Below are positions 6,659 to 14,560 of a stretch of 34,721 bases of DNA, piece by piece; position 1 is the stretch's first letter; every line of letters starts with the position of its first letter. Source of the DNA: Desulfobacteraceae bacterium. Lineage in GTDB: Bacteria; Desulfobacterota; Desulfobacteria; Desulfobacterales; Desulfosalsimonadaceae. The DNA is taken from the NCBI GenBank assembly GCA_021737225.1, contig JAIPEJ010000008.1, positions 1 through 34,721 on the forward strand, in the 5' to 3' direction. The translations under genes were made by a program, and so were the position numbers. The notes under the pieces are model-generated. The model saw only the letters and a program-made list of their open reading frames with translations. It was not told where the DNA came from and searched no databases.

Positions 6659-7162
6659 TTATTCAACGGTTTTGAATTTTTCCTTTGGCGCACCGCAGAC
6701 CGGGCATTTGTCGGGCGCCTTTTTGTCTGTGACGTAACCGCATACCTGGCATACCTGGTAGGCTTTTACCGTGTTTTTGATCACCTGGTACAGGGCCCGT
6801 TCGTAGAGCTTGGCGTGGTAGGCTTCCGCGTCCCGGGCATGGCCGAAGGTAACCGCGGCCTGTTTTTCGCCTTCGTCTTCGGCCTCCTTGATCAGGTTCG
6901 GGTATTCGTTTTCGCTCACGGATTGCTCCCGCTTAAACGAATTGAGCAGGTTGGTGTCCGTGTCCTGGACCAGCAGGTCGCGGACCAGGTTCAAGTGGCG
7001 CGTGGCATGCACCCGTTCGGCCTCGGCAACGGCCCGGAACAAAAGGGCGATCTGGGGCACTTCTTCTTCCTCGGCCTTTTCCGCGTAGGCCAGGAGCCGG
7101 AAATACGCCTTGGCTTCGCCGATAAACGCCTTGTACACGTTATCCTTTGTTTTCGGTTCCAT
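6659..7162 (-). CDS. rubrerythrin
   Basis: 167 residues from the ATG at 7162, chosen over 7171 because ggaagg sits 9 bases upstream of it. Rubrerythrin reduces hydrogen peroxide with electrons from rubredoxin or NADH systems in the cytoplasm of anaerobes. The N-terminal four-helix domain carries the di-iron ligands: AFIGEAKAYFR, AVAEAERVHATRH and HARDAEAYHAKLYERAL (E-x-x-H and E-x-x-Y-type positions). The C-terminal rubredoxin-like domain has CQVCGY and CPVCGA (two CxxC pairs). It heads a minus-strand unit with the PPC gene and perhaps the phosphoesterase, behind a good promoter at 7238-7266. Confidence 0.92.
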   Translation of the reverse strand: MEPKTKDNVYKAFIGEAKAYFRLLAYAEKAEEEEVPQIALLFRAVAEAERVHATRHLNLVRDLLVQDTDTNLLNSFKREQSVSENEYPNLIKEAEDEGEKQAAVTFGHARDAEAYHAKLYERALYQVIKNTVKAYQVCQVCGYVTDKKAPDKCPVCGAPKEKFKTVE

Positions 7163-7237
7163 CCTTGTCATCCTTCCAGATCAGAGGTTGTCATTTCAGC
7201 GACCCGGGGCGGTTGCCTGAGCCGCTTACTTCCGGCC

Positions 7238-7266
7238 TGTATATAAAAAATTCGCTTGAGCATCAA
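7238..7266 (-). promoter_or_regulatory. sigma70-type promoter of the rubrerythrin unit
   Basis: On the minus strand TTGATG (7261-7266), a 17-base spacer and TATACA (7238-7243). It predicts a leader of roughly 70 bases before the ATG at 7162. Spacing is ideal and both boxes match four or five of six consensus bases. Confidence 0.6.
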
Positions 7267-7272
7267 ATGGCT

Positions 7273-7289
7273 TTATAATATTGTCATAA
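7273..7289. promoter_or_regulatory. possible PerR/Fur-like box
   Basis: TTATAATATTGTCATAA pairs at six of eight positions around a central base and resembles the TTATAATnATTATAA PerR box. It lies just upstream of the rubrerythrin -35 box, in the divergent region with hbd. PerR control of rubrerythrin is known in sulfate reducers. The match is imperfect, so confidence is low. Confidence 0.3.
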
Positions 7290-7464
7290 TGCTGAACGAC
7301 TTTCAAGTCTGCCGAACATATGACCGCCAGCAGGGCATGTTTACGCCTTTGCGGACCGGATAGCCGGATCCGGGGCAGCCTGTTTATAAATTTAACATCA
7401 AGTGATTTGAACGCATCTTTTTTTCGGTGCAGAAGAAACCACCCAAATCAAAGAAGGAGGAAAC
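7290..7464. other. leader and promoter region of the hbd gene, no gene seen
   Basis: Together with 7163-7289 this forms a 302-bp divergent gap. The plus-strand track ORF 7320-7577 overlaps hbd in another frame and is a shadow. TATAAA near 7395 could be a -10 box for hbd, but I see no good -35 at the right distance. The ribosome binding site aaggagg precedes the hbd ATG. Confidence 0.4.
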
Positions 7465-8340
7465 ATGAAGATCAGCGACGTAAAAAACATTGCGGTTGTC
7501 GGGGCCGGAAACATGGGTCACCAGATTGCCACCCTGTGTGCCATGAAGGGCTACAAGACCGTTTGCACGGATGTTAAGCAGGAGGTTCTCGAAAAGGCGG
7601 AGTCTTTTGTGGACAATTATCTGCCCGGGCGGGTGAAAAAGGGCAAGATGACCGAGGAGCAGGCCAAGAAGGCCCGGGATAATATCCGGTTTACCCAGAG
7701 CCTGGAGGATGCGGCAAAAGATGCGGATTACGTGATCGAGGCGGTGATCGAGGTGCTGGATTTAAAGCGCAAGATTTTTGCGGACCTGGATAATATGGCC
7801 CCGGAACACGCCATTCTGGCCACCAACAGTTCGTTTATTGTCAGCTCGCGGATCGCGGATGTCACCAGGCGGCCGGAAAAAGTCTGCAACCTGCACTTTT
7901 TCAATCCCGCCCTGGTGATGAAGCTGGTGGAAGTGGTGCAGGGCCCGCATACCTCGGATGAGACAGTGGAGATTTCCATGGAGCTCTGCAACAGCCTGGA
8001 AAAGGTCCCCGTGCACCTGAAAAAGGAAGTCGACGGCTTTCTGCTCAACCGGATCATCCGCGCAATCTTTAACGAGGCACAGTGGATGCTGGAAATGGGC
8101 GTGGCAGACGTGGAAGATATCGACAAGGCCTGCGTCTACGGTGCGGGTCATCCCATGGGTCCGTTCCGGTTAAACGATCTGACCGGCATTGATCTTGCCT
8201 ATACCATGGCCATGGAGAATTTCAAGGATAGCGGCGATTTCAAGGACCTGCCTTCGCCCAGCGTGGTCGAGCATTATGTCAGGGGCGAATACGGGGAAAA
8301 GACCGGCAAGGGCTGGTATGATTACTCGGACAAGAAATAG
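7465..8340 (+). CDS. hbd: 3-hydroxybutyryl-CoA (3-hydroxyacyl-CoA) dehydrogenase
   Basis: 291 residues, the usual length of single-domain HBDH. It oxidises (S)-3-hydroxybutyryl-CoA to acetoacetyl-CoA with NAD(P), or the reverse. The Rossmann motif is VGAGNMGHQIA (residues 12-22); ATNSSF and the catalytic HFFNP segment follow in the middle, and the C-terminal dimerisation domain carries DGFLLNR and GHPMGPFRLNDLTGID. A strong ribosome binding site (aaggagg) precedes the ATG. Thiolase follows 39 bases later, so the pair carries out the last two steps of beta-oxidation of a C4 acyl-CoA (or the first two of butyrate synthesis). Missing from the window are crotonase and an acyl-CoA dehydrogenase. 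Confidence 0.92.
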   Translation: MKISDVKNIAVVGAGNMGHQIATLCAMKGYKTVCTDVKQEVLEKAESFVDNYLPGRVKKGKMTEEQAKKARDNIRFTQSLEDAAKDADYVIEAVIEVLDLKRKIFADLDNMAPEHAILATNSSFIVSSRIADVTRRPEKVCNLHFFNPALVMKLVEVVQGPHTSDETVEISMELCNSLEKVPVHLKKEVDGFLLNRIIRAIFNEAQWMLEMGVADVEDIDKACVYGAGHPMGPFRLNDLTGIDLAYTMAMENFKDSGDFKDLPSPSVVEHYVRGEYGEKTGKGWYDYSDKK

Positions 8341-8379
8341 GCGGCTGAGAAGAAATTATTTAATTGCGGAGGATTTGCA

Positions 8380-9588
8380 ATGACTGATAGAGAAGTTGTT
8401 TTTGTTGATGGTGTGCGTACGGCATTCGGGCGGATGGGCGGCACCATCCGGGATTTTTTCTGTTCCCAGATCGGCGGGATCGCGCTGAAAGGGCTGCTGG
8501 ATAAAACCCAAATTGCGGAAAAAGCCCATGTGGAGACTGTTATGGCGGGTTCGGCCGCCCACTGTTCCCATGCCCTGAACCCCGCCAGGTGGGTCACCCT
8601 GTATGCGGGACTGCCGTATGAAACCACGGCATCCTATGTGGAGATGCAGTGCGGCTCGGCAATTGATTCGGTTAATCACGCGGCCTGGAAGATCCTGGCA
8701 AACCAGGCCGACATTGTTATTGCCGGAGGCATGGAATCTTACAGCCAGCTTCCGGCCAAGTTTTCCATGTCCACGCCGCCTTACCGTCTGATTCCGCCCA
8801 TGCCCATCCAGCAGCAGCTCTCGCCCGTTGCCGAGGAGTGCATCGGCATGGGCCTGACCGCCGAAAACCTGCAGCAGATGTATAACATCTCCAGGGAAGC
8901 TGCCGACGAGTTTGCATATAACAGCCAGATGCGGGCCAAGGCGGCCATGGAAGCCGGGTATTTTAAAGATGAAATCGTGCCGGTGACCATTCCGGGCACC
9001 CGCAAGACCCCGGAGGTCGTATTTGACACAGACGAGCATCCCCGGTTCGAGACCACCCTGGAGGCACTGGCCAAGCTGCCGCCTGCGTTCACAAAAGACG
9101 GGACCGTTACTGCCGGAAATGCCTCCGGGCAAAACGACGGCGGGGCTTTCCTGCTGATGATGACCCGGCAAAAAGCCGAAGAACTCGGTTATGCGCCAAT
9201 GGCGAAGTGGCTTTCGGGTGCGGAAGCCGGCTGTGACCCGAAGATCATGGGTATTGCCCCGGCCTATGCAGTGCCAAAGGCGCTAAAACGCGCCGGGGTC
9301 AAGCTTTCCCAGGTGGATCACATGGAGTGCAACGAGGCCTTTGCCGTGCAGAACCTCTCCGTGATCAAGGAGCTTGAAAACCAGACCGGCGACAAGGTGG
9401 ACATGGATAAATGGAATCCCATGGGCGGGGCAATCGCCTATGGCCATCCAAACGGCGCTTCGGGTGCCCGGGTGGGCATGTTTACCATCCGAAACCTGAT
9501 TCGAAACAGCGGCAGGTACGGGTTTTTCAGTTCCTGCTGCGGCGGCGGCCTCGGGGTGGCCACCGTGATCGAAAATCTGCAGAGATAA
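8380..9588 (+). CDS. thiolase (acetyl-CoA C-acyltransferase)
   Basis: 402 residues. It cleaves a 3-oxoacyl-CoA with CoA to acetyl-CoA and a shortened acyl-CoA, or condenses two acetyl-CoA. The nucleophile is Cys91 in VEMQCGSAIDS; the C-terminal catalytic pair is seen in GHPNGASGAR (His) and SSCCGGGLGVATVIE (second Cys). GNASGQNDGGAFLLM is the family's conserved middle motif. A ribosome binding site (gcggagga) lies before the ATG. It follows hbd directly and is transcribed with it. The rather long sequence context around Cys91 (MQCGSAIDS rather than QVCGSGLQA) suggests a subgroup of its own, perhaps acting on branched or C4 substrates; that is inference. Confidence 0.9.
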   Translation: MTDREVVFVDGVRTAFGRMGGTIRDFFCSQIGGIALKGLLDKTQIAEKAHVETVMAGSAAHCSHALNPARWVTLYAGLPYETTASYVEMQCGSAIDSVNHAAWKILANQADIVIAGGMESYSQLPAKFSMSTPPYRLIPPMPIQQQLSPVAEECIGMGLTAENLQQMYNISREAADEFAYNSQMRAKAAMEAGYFKDEIVPVTIPGTRKTPEVVFDTDEHPRFETTLEALAKLPPAFTKDGTVTAGNASGQNDGGAFLLMMTRQKAEELGYAPMAKWLSGAEAGCDPKIMGIAPAYAVPKALKRAGVKLSQVDHMECNEAFAVQNLSVIKELENQTGDKVDMDKWNPMGGAIAYGHPNGASGARVGMFTIRNLIRNSGRYGFFSSCCGGGLGVATVIENLQR

Positions 9589-9604
9589 CCTTTTTGCCGG
9601 ATTC

Positions 9605-9632
9605 GCCGGGGATGCGTATCTTCATCCCCGGC
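9605..9632 (+). terminator. stem-loop after thiolase
   Basis: GCCGGGGATG and CATCCCCGGC form a perfect 10-bp stem with an 8-base loop, 16 bases past the thiolase stop. No clear U-run follows, so termination may be helped by the long hairpin at 9666-9720. Confidence 0.5.
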
Positions 9633-9642
9633 CCGCCTCTCC

Positions 9643-9721
9643 AAAAAGGGGACAGATCTATTTTTAAAAGGGGACAGATCTATTTTTTGCGAACCGCAAA
9701 AAATAGATCTGTCCCCTTTTT
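9643..9721. repeat. GGGGACAG-type repeat: one direct copy plus a 26-bp perfect inverted pair
   Basis: AAAAAGGGGACAGATCTATTTTT occurs at 9643-9665, is repeated from 9666, and a reverse-complement copy ends at 9721. The second and third copies form perfect 26-bp arms (9666-9691 and 9695-9720) with a 3-base loop. GGGGACAG-type elements are widespread between genes in delta-proteobacteria and are often found near REP-associated (Y1) transposases; no such gene is in this window. On RNA this is a very stable hairpin and may also end transcription from both sides. Confidence 0.8.
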
Positions 9722-9931
9722 GCGATTGCGCCTGAGGGGAACCCCGTTTTTCAGATGTTATCAGTGTTTTTAAAAGTAAATGGGTTTCATCGAAACTTCC
9801 TGATTTTTTAATTAAATTCTTCTTGCACCCAGGTCCGTGTTTTGTTAAAAATCACCGTTTTAACCCCGGTGGGCGGGAAATGTCCGCAGGTGACGGATGC
9901 GGATGGAAAATCAATTCTTTGAGGTGCGTGT
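9722..9931. other. intergenic, leader of the CoA-transferase gene
   Basis: No gene seen. The track ORF 9411-9773 only reads through the thiolase end and the repeat. The last bases hold a moderate ribosome binding site (tgaggtg) for the ATG at 9932. With 9589-9721 the gap is 343 bp. Confidence 0.5.
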
Positions 9932-12109
9932 ATGGAATCCACGAAAAAGCCATTGTATTTAAGCATTGAAGAATGTGTCGATTATATCGTCGACGAGTTC
10001 GGGCCCGAGATTACCATCGGGCCGCCCCTGGGCCTGGGCAAGCCGGTGCCCCTGGTCAATGCCCTGTACCAGCGGGTAAAAAGCGATCCCGGGCTTTGCC
10101 TTACTATTTTTACCGCGCTTTCTCTTGAAAAGCCTTCCTGGACAAACGAACTGGAGCGCCGGTTTCTCGAGCCTTTTGTCAACCGCGTCTACGAAGGCGT
10201 GCCAGACATGGATTACCTCCTCGATCTCAGGAAAAACGAAATTCCTCCCAACATCAAGCTCCACGAGCTTTACTGCAAGGCCGGTGCCTACACCAAGAAT
10301 CCGGTAATGCAGCAGAATTACATAAGCACCAATTATACGCACGTCGTTCGGGATTGCACAATCAACGGCAACCGGATTTATGCCAACATGCTCGCCAGAA
10401 ACGACAACAACGGACACCGGTGCTACAGCGCCTCCTGCAACGCGGATACCACCATCGAGGCCCTTTCGGAATTCCGGAAAGCCCGGCAGCGGGGAGAAAA
10501 GGCCCTGTGTATCGGCGTGGTCAACTCCTACCTTCCCTTTATGTACGGAGATGCCGAGATCGCGCCGGAACAATACGACATTATTATCGACACGGGTGAA
10601 TGCGATCACCCCCTGTTTAACACCCCCCGCATGCCTGTAAACGACCCCGACTACATGATCGGCCTGCATGCCAGCACGCTGATCCGGGACGGCGGGACGC
10701 TGCAGATCGGCATCGGCGCACTTGGCGATGCCATTGCCAGCACACTGGATATGCGCCATAACAGAAATGATGTTTATCAGAAAGTGATCCGGGATGCCGG
10801 AATCGAAGATGCCTATGCTTCCCTGATCAAAGAAATCGGGGGTACGGGCACTTTTGAGCAGGGGATCTATGGATCCACCGAAATGCTGGTGGATGGTTTT
10901 CTCCAGCTTTATAAAAGCGGCATTATCAAGCGCAGGGTGTATCACCACATCGGCATCCAGACCCTGCTCAATAAGGGGCTGATCACCGAGCAGATCCCGC
11001 CTGAAACGCTTTCCATGATGATTGACCACGAGGTGCTGCATCCGTATATCACGCGCAAGGATTTTCAGTCCCTGCAGCATTTCGGGGTGCTCCGGGAGGA
11101 CCTGTCCTATGAAAACGGGGAGATCATAACCCCCGGGGGCCGCCGTTTTTCAGCCAACCTGGATGATCCCGAAAACCTGGCGGCAGTCAGCGAAAACTGC
11201 CTGGGCAATTGTTTGAAAAACGGGGCTGTGCTCACCGGCAGTTTTTTTATCGGTCCCCGGGATTTTTACGATACGCTGCGTGACATGTCTGAGGCCGAAC
11301 GCCAGTTGTTTGAAATGGTGGGGGTGGAAGTGGCCAATCAGCTTTATGGTAATGAATGCCTGCGGACCCTGCAGCGCAAGGATGCCCGGTTCTGCAACAC
11401 CGGCATGAAAGCCACGCTGCTGGGCCATATTGTCTCAGACGGGCTCGAGGACGGCACGGTGGTAAGCGGAGTGGGCGGTCAATACAACTTTGTGGCCATG
11501 TCCCATGCCATCCCTGACGCCCGGGCGGTAATGCTCATTAAAAGTACCCGGCAGGAATCCGGAAAAGTGCTTTCCAATATTGTGTACAACTACGGTCACG
11601 TCACCATTCCCCGCCATCTGCGGGATATCGTGGTAACCGAGTACGGCATTGCCGACATCCGGGGCAAGTGCGACAGCGACATCATCAAGGAAATGCTCAA
11701 GATCACCGATTCGCGATTCCAGGAAGAGCTTTTGGCCGAGGCCAAGAAGCACAACAAGATCGAGGCGGATTACGAGATCCCGGAGGCATACCGCAACAAT
11801 ACGCCTGAGCGTGTCTCGGCGGTGCTGCAGCCCTATAAGGTAGAAGGGGAATTCGGCCCGTTTCCGTTCGGCTCGGAATTCGATCTCGTGGAGATGATCC
11901 TGGCGCACTCGCTCAAGGTGCTCAAGCAGAAGTACAGCAGTGACAGCGCTGATGAACTCGGCCCCATGATCGAACAGATGCCGGATACACCGCCCGGGAA
12001 TGCCGTGCCCATGCTGGAGCGCATGGGCCTGGACAATCCCGGCGACTCGGACGAAGCATTCATGCAGAAAACCGTGCTGGCCGGGATGAAATTGGCCGGG
12101 ATGCTTTAA
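9932..12109 (+). CDS. acetyl-CoA hydrolase/transferase family protein (large form)
   Basis: 725 residues, clearly longer than the ~430-aa 4-hydroxybutyrate CoA-transferases and ~500-aa succinyl-CoA:acetate transferases. It would move CoA between acyl-CoA and a free acid. Family landmarks: GPPLGLGKPVPLVNALYQ (about 30-47, substrate entry), GLHASTLIRDGGTLQIGIGALGDA (CoA binding), GIYGSTEMLVDGF (region that carries the catalytic Glu in relatives), SGVGGQYNFVAMSHA and HVTIPRHLRDIVVTEYGIADIRGK (the AcetylCoA_hyd_C domain). The extra length comes from insertions around residues 270-480 and a C-terminal tail. No signal peptide. Its place after hbd and thiolase suggests exchange of acetyl-CoA with a C4 or branched acid. 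A separate leader of more than 200 bases suggests its own promoter. Confidence 0.85.
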   Translation: MESTKKPLYLSIEECVDYIVDEFGPEITIGPPLGLGKPVPLVNALYQRVKSDPGLCLTIFTALSLEKPSWTNELERRFLEPFVNRVYEGVPDMDYLLDLRKNEIPPNIKLHELYCKAGAYTKNPVMQQNYISTNYTHVVRDCTINGNRIYANMLARNDNNGHRCYSASCNADTTIEALSEFRKARQRGEKALCIGVVNSYLPFMYGDAEIAPEQYDIIIDTGECDHPLFNTPRMPVNDPDYMIGLHASTLIRDGGTLQIGIGALGDAIASTLDMRHNRNDVYQKVIRDAGIEDAYASLIKEIGGTGTFEQGIYGSTEMLVDGFLQLYKSGIIKRRVYHHIGIQTLLNKGLITEQIPPETLSMMIDHEVLHPYITRKDFQSLQHFGVLREDLSYENGEIITPGGRRFSANLDDPENLAAVSENCLGNCLKNGAVLTGSFFIGPRDFYDTLRDMSEAERQLFEMVGVEVANQLYGNECLRTLQRKDARFCNTGMKATLLGHIVSDGLEDGTVVSGVGGQYNFVAMSHAIPDARAVMLIKSTRQESGKVLSNIVYNYGHVTIPRHLRDIVVTEYGIADIRGKCDSDIIKEMLKITDSRFQEELLAEAKKHNKIEADYEIPEAYRNNTPERVSAVLQPYKVEGEFGPFPFGSEFDLVEMILAHSLKVLKQKYSSDSADELGPMIEQMPDTPPGNAVPMLERMGLDNPGDSDEAFMQKTVLAGMKLAGML

Positions 12110-12140
12110 GCGGGCGTGATTTGTCGGGCAGAGAAATTAT

Positions 12141-12605
12141 TTACTGCCAGTGGTGTTTTTCATTGCCTCTGCCTCTATCGTTGCCTTTGTTTTTTGCATG
12201 CCCCGGCGGATAGCGCCGGACAACCTCGGAATGGTACCTGTAGGGCCGATCCGTGCCCATTTCCAGGGTGACATGATCCCCCATATTCACCCGGATGCGG
12301 CCCGGCAGGCTTGCGGAAACCCGCCAGTCGCCGCCGCTGTAGTAGAAGTAGACATCGCGCTGCGTATCAAAATAGACCTGTGTGGAGGGGTAATACCGAT
12401 ACCTTTTGGCCCGATGCCCGTGGGCCGGGGCCCAGGGCGGCGGCCCGCCCCGGTCTTCGTGATGCTCGTAGTTTCTTTCCCGATGGTCCGGGTAGCCCGG
12501 GTCATTTTCCAGGACCACCCGCGTGCCCGGGGCGCAGCCGGAAATCATAAGCACTGCGCACACCGCCAGCGCGGCTGCCAGACCATTGCAAACCTGTTTC
12601 TGCAT
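12141..12605 (-). CDS. small lipoprotein, His/Arg/Tyr-rich
   Basis: 154 residues. A signal peptide with lipobox (VLMISGC, Cys about 24) makes it a lipoprotein. The mature part is rich in His, Arg, Tyr, Pro and Gly and low in cysteine; HRAKRYRYYPSTQVYFDTQRDVYFYYSGGDWRVSASLP resembles the small periplasmic YXXG-type repeats seen in DUF6515-like lipoproteins, but I cannot confirm the family. The tail is KNKGNDRGRGNEKHHWQ. It starts 38 bases after the outer-membrane protein gene on the same strand, so both are probably expressed together as envelope components. Function unknown. Confidence 0.75.
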   Translation of the reverse strand: MQKQVCNGLAAALAVCAVLMISGCAPGTRVVLENDPGYPDHRERNYEHHEDRGGPPPWAPAHGHRAKRYRYYPSTQVYFDTQRDVYFYYSGGDWRVSASLPGRIRVNMGDHVTLEMGTDRPYRYHSEVVRRYPPGHAKNKGNDRGRGNEKHHWQ

Positions 12606-12643
12606 TGGGATTCTCCCTTTTTCTGAGTCGGTCCCGTGATTTT

Positions 12644-13489
12644 TTAAAATGTGACACCGGCATTGATGCCGAATATATCGGCTTCTGATTTCGGCTGGTA
12701 GTAATAGCTGTTTCCAAAGGCCACCCGGTCGGATTCGGAAAACCGGAGGCCCTCGTAGAAAATGCTGAGCTTTACCATGCCGATTTCCAGTCCCGTCTCG
12801 GCAAATCCGGAAACCCGGTTGCCGGGTTCAAGGGTGATAAAGACCGAATCGGTTAACTCCGCTTCGTTTTCCGTGTAGATCGGGATCTTGACTCCTGCCG
12901 TGACAAATACTTCCAGCCGGCGGGAAAAAGCGTGAGCACCGTTTATGCCAGCCCGTGCGTAATAGTTCCGCCATCTTTCAGCGGCGCCCCTTGCATATTC
13001 GGTTGTCTGGCTGTCCGGATTCCAAAACGTGTTGCCCTGGATGTCCCGCTGCCACAGTCGGGCCCCGAAGCCCCCAAAAGGGCCTATTTCGGACTTTTCG
13101 CCTGGCACCAGGTCCATGCCCACGTCTGCTTCCAGCTTGACCCCTGCGTAATCCGTATCCGAGGTCAGCGGATAGTTTCCCAGGATTGTCTGACCATCAT
13201 AATCGATTTTTCCGCCGAACAGCTCGCCCCTGAATTTCGCGGTCACGATCTGTGTTATCGGGAGCCGGACACTGCCCCCCGCGCCATAAATCGGGCCGGA
13301 TTCCTCCAGTAGTTGCTCGCCGTTGACATATTCATTCCAGGTGAAATGTTCAATTTTCCCGTAGGCCTCAAATTCTGCCGCTGCAAAGCCGGTGTCAGAT
13401 CCAAAAGCGGCAAGCGGCATGGCGATCAGGCTGAAAACCACGGCAAAAAAGGCGGCGATTGGATGGCAGGATCCGGTGCCTGTATTCAT
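12644..13489 (-). CDS. exported outer-membrane beta-barrel-like protein
   Basis: 281 residues. It has a Sec signal peptide (IAAFFAVVFSLIAMPLAAFGS, cleavage near residue 30) and ends in GINAGVTF, the aromatic C-terminal signature of BAM-assembled barrels. The body alternates hydrophobic and polar residues in strand-like blocks (SVRLPITQIVTAKFRGEL, YAGVKLEADVGMDL, ARAGINGAHAFSRRLEVFVTAGVKIPI, MVKLSIFYEGLRF) without cysteine, consistent with about ten short strands. I do not recognise a specific family. A ribosome binding site (aaaggaga) precedes the ATG. The neighbour lipoprotein may be its partner. The barrel call is inference from pattern, not from a known homolog. Confidence 0.7.
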   Translation of the reverse strand: MNTGTGSCHPIAAFFAVVFSLIAMPLAAFGSDTGFAAAEFEAYGKIEHFTWNEYVNGEQLLEESGPIYGAGGSVRLPITQIVTAKFRGELFGGKIDYDGQTILGNYPLTSDTDYAGVKLEADVGMDLVPGEKSEIGPFGGFGARLWQRDIQGNTFWNPDSQTTEYARGAAERWRNYYARAGINGAHAFSRRLEVFVTAGVKIPIYTENEAELTDSVFITLEPGNRVSGFAETGLEIGMVKLSIFYEGLRFSESDRVAFGNSYYYQPKSEADIFGINAGVTF

Positions 13490-13773
13490 GTGGCTTTTCT
13501 CCTTTGCTCAGGGCTGATCCCGGGATTGGGCCCGGGCCATTGAACCGGGAATGCATCTGTCTTATTTTGATTACAAATCGGATATCTCTGTGTGCCATCC
13601 GGAAATGAATAATAAAAACTTTAACAGGAAATCGGGGACTTTGCAAGGCAACGCCCTTCCAGGCCGCCGGGATGCGCAAGGAGTTGAATTTTATGCCGGA
13701 AAATAAAAATCGCAGAAGACAGGTGACAGCCGAAAAACTCGACCCTCTCCGGCAGCAACTGCCGGAGCCGGGA
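13490..13773. other. intergenic stretch, no gene seen
   Basis: 284 bp, shared as upstream region of the outer-membrane protein and downstream region of the exonuclease. It ends in the hairpin at 13747-13767. Track ORFs here are shadows or extensions of neighbours. Confidence 0.4.
13747..13767 (-). terminator. terminator hairpin after the exonuclease gene
   Basis: CTCCGGCAG and CTGCCGGAG form a perfect 9-bp stem with a CAA loop (TTG on the minus strand), six bases after the exonuclease stop. A short U run (gtttttc) follows about eight bases later on the minus strand. Confidence 0.6.
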
Positions 13774-14292
13774 TTACTTGCTTTGCCCGCAGAGGCATTG
13801 CCGGATGTGGTCCACAAATTCCAGCAGCCAGAACACGTCTTCACCGGCGCGGTGTCTGCGCACCTGCCTGGAGCAGGAAAACCCGCAGATATAGTCGCCA
13901 AGGGTTTCGGCCCGGGATGCGGCTTTGATCATGTGCTTTAAATACAGGTTTAAGTCCCGGATCCGTATTTGGGATGGATCATAACCCGAGTCCGCCAGCA
14001 GCCGGTTTTTCCACCGGGTGTCATACCGGGGTTCATCGGAATATACCTTCTGCCCGGCCAGTTCCTGGACCATTTTTTCAGCCGCCAGCCGGGGATCGAT
14101 GCCTTCCCGTCGCAGCATTTCCCGCGATATCCCGTGGTATTCATAGCTTTTGGGATTCCAGTCCGTCCAGCCGGCCATGTAATCCGGGTTTAAAAGAAAG
14201 GATCGGATGGCATCCGGTTGTTCGCCCCAGGCCACCTCGATTGGATGGGAGTTTTTGCGCAGGCTGGAAGCCTCAAAATCGATGATGATCAT
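13774..14292 (-). CDS. DEDD-type 3'-5' exonuclease domain protein
   Basis: 172 residues from the ATG at 14292 (MIIIDFEASSL); the track start at 14355 adds 21 residues with no family resemblance, and the ribosome binding site for 14292 is weak. It belongs to the RNase T/DnaQ-like nuclease fold: DFEASSL (residues 5-11) gives motif I with Asp and Glu, VYSDEPRYDTRWKNRLL (about 81-97) gives motif II with Asp, and HRAGEDVFWLLEF (near 150-163) gives motif III as H-x4-D. All four acidic residues and the His are present, so it is likely active on DNA or RNA. No extra domain. It stands alone between a hairpin-rich gap and a terminator. Confidence 0.75.
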   Translation of the reverse strand: MIIIDFEASSLRKNSHPIEVAWGEQPDAIRSFLLNPDYMAGWTDWNPKSYEYHGISREMLRREGIDPRLAAEKMVQELAGQKVYSDEPRYDTRWKNRLLADSGYDPSQIRIRDLNLYLKHMIKAASRAETLGDYICGFSCSRQVRRHRAGEDVFWLLEFVDHIRQCLCGQSK

Positions 14293-14392
14293 ACCAAATT
14301 TCTGTAGCACAGAATATTGATCGGGGCAATACGCGGTTTTTGCGGCATCCTGCAAAAAAGAAATTCAGCTCTTCCCGGATTTTCGCAGGGTC

Positions 14393-14468
14393 GGGCCGGC
14401 CGGGAAGTTTGCGCATCTGCCGTCCGCTGCCGCGCCCGATGCATCTGCGCAAACCACCTCGCCGGCCC
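14393..14468. repeat. long imperfect inverted repeat (hairpin ~75 nt)
   Basis: GGGCCGGC (14393-14400) pairs with GCCGGCCC (14461-14468) and TTTGCGCA (14408-14415) with TGCGCAAA (14446-14453); the two 7-base joints partly pair as well. The 30-base loop contains GCATCTGC-like direct copies. This is far stronger than expected by chance. Confidence 0.7.
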
Positions 14469-14530
14469 GCCCTGGCCCAACTCCCTGATGGTTTCACCCG
14501 TCTAAATTCGGAAGGCTTCAAAGCCCTGCT

Positions 14531-14560
14531 GTAGGGGCGAACCTGTGTGTTCGCCCGGAT
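14531..14560. repeat. GTAGGGGCGAAC...GTTCGCCC intergenic repeat hairpin
   Basis: GGGCGAAC (14535-14542) and GTTCGCCC (14549-14556) form a perfect 8-bp stem with a 6-base loop. The GTAGGGGCGA...TCGCCC pattern is a dispersed palindromic element known from many bacterial genomes. Confidence 0.65.

Noticed and set aside
9411-9773. Plus-strand 120-aa frame over the thiolase end and the repeat
   Set aside because: Shadow of the thiolase followed by repeat sequence.
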